A stretch of 64,000 nucleotides of DNA from Candidatus Methanoperedens sp. (GTDB lineage: Archaea > Halobacteriota > Methanosarcinia > Methanosarcinales > Methanoperedenaceae), in assembly GCA_026552955.1 (NCBI GenBank), contig JAPMTS010000005.1, forward strand, positions 1 through 64,000, read 5' to 3'. Each line of letters begins with the position of its first letter. Position 1 is the stretch's first letter. This document shows, in pieces, positions 63,480 through 64,000 of this stretch. The position numbers were made by a program, and so were the translations under genes. The notes below the pieces were generated by a model. That model was given only the letters and a program-made list of their open reading frames with translations, made no database searches and was not told the DNA's origin.

Positions 63480-64000
63480 ATGGAAAGATTGTTATTTGGT
63501 ACTGCAGGAACACCCGTAAGCTCAACCGGAACAGATAGTTTATCAGGGATAAGGCGGGTTCATGAGCTTGGTCTTGGCTGCATGGAACTTGAGTTCGTAC
63601 GCGGTGTAAAGATGGGGGAAGAGACCGCGCGAAAGGTATGTTTCCTTGCAGAAAAGCTTGATATTACATTGAGCGTGCACGCCCCATATTACATAAATCT
63701 TAATGGCGATGATGAAACCCGGCTTAAGAGCAGGGAAAGAATACTGAACTCTGCGCGGATCGGACAAATATGCGGTGCAAAAGGCGTCGTGGTTCATGCA
63801 GGTTTCATCCAGAAAGAAACACGTCCGGACGCATACGAAAAGATCAAACAGGAACTGACCGGCATCCGTGAACAATTGAATACCGATGGCTTAAACATTG
63901 CACTTCGCATTGAGACAATGGGACGAAATTCGCAGTTCGGAAGCCTGGATGAGGTTCTTGGCATTACAGAGGTGGAAGGTGTCCTGCCATGTATTGATTT
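63480..64000 (+). CDS. Endonuclease IV-like TIM-barrel protein (5' part)
   Basis: At least 173 residues, cut by the window end. MERLLFGTAGTPVSSTGTDS, LGLGCMELEFVRGVKMGEET, LSVHAPYYINLNGDD and VVVHAGFIQKE match the AP-endonuclease family 2 (Nfo, COG0648) barrel with its metal-binding His and Glu residues (IETMG). Probable role in repair of abasic sites, although some archaeal members are uncharacterised. It starts immediately after the ferritin-like stop (TAAATG), so the two are likely co-transcribed as an oxidative-damage unit. Confidence 0.85.
   Translation, partial: MERLLFGTAGTPVSSTGTDSLSGIRRVHELGLGCMELEFVRGVKMGEETARKVCFLAEKLDITLSVHAPYYINLNGDDETRLKSRERILNSARIGQICGAKGVVVHAGFIQKETRPDAYEKIKQELTGIREQLNTDGLNIALRIETMGRNSQFGSLDEVLGITEVEGVLPCID

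Overview
This window is a 64 kb piece of a euryarchaeal chromosome. Direct evidence is an S10-spc ribosomal cluster with archaea-only proteins (L19e, L32e, S4e, RNase P Rnp1), an archaeal MCM helicase, Lhr helicase, S3Ae, a JAMM peptidase, and TATA boxes 25-30 nt ahead of genes. Moderate GC, DUF2111/DUF424 genes, PAS/MASE3/CHASE4 kinases, a cytochrome c haem exporter (ccmABC) and a hexulose-phosphate synthase point to the Methanosarcinales. A Methanoperedens (ANME-2d)-like organism is my inference; no rRNA is present to prove it.

Layout. 1-8.7 kb is mostly minus strand: Nif3-like protein, YchF-type GTPase, roadblock protein, MtnA, and an overlapping operon in which MCM is followed by DUF424 and two coiled-coil proteins. 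8.8-17.2 kb holds CYTH and Lhr, a membrane protein with an archaellin-like ectodomain, a PIN-toxin remnant, an RLAN plus ATP-grasp pair, a GNAT/DUF2111/UspA operon and a zinc-ribbon protein. 17.3-27.5 kb holds ileS flanked by micro-ORFs, a membrane Lon-like protease, an intein-containing B12-dependent ribonucleotide reductase and AcnB. 27.8-34 kb is a four-gene signalling operon: a degenerate pseudo-histidine kinase, a lone receiver and two intact membrane kinases. 34-38.3 kb holds tRNA-Lys, a JAMM pair and an ABC importer whose binding protein appears circularly permuted.

38.4-51.4 kb is one long minus-strand ribosomal operon from L3 to SecY, with very tight spacing. Many of its ATG starts lie just behind an AGGTGA in which the upstream gene's TGA stop is part of the Shine-Dalgarno site. 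51.8-53.6 kb, beside tRNA-Gly, is a decay zone: a GIY-YIG gene with an internal deletion, a frameshifted Mrr nuclease, a possible structured RNA with its own promoter and T-tract, and a palindromic repeat. 53.7-64 kb returns to housekeeping genes: LUD iron-sulphur protein, GT-C glycosyltransferase, DUF1805, S3Ae, ccmABC, an Hps-RraA fusion, a CBS regulator, a CBS-ParB protein, a ferritin-like protein and the start of an endonuclease IV-like gene.

The most unusual items are the permuted binding protein, the pseudokinase operon, the intein sitting on the reductase radical cysteine and ending in Leu-Asp, three genes whose conserved N-termini have no ATG/GTG/TTG start, and the RNA candidate near 53.3 kb.
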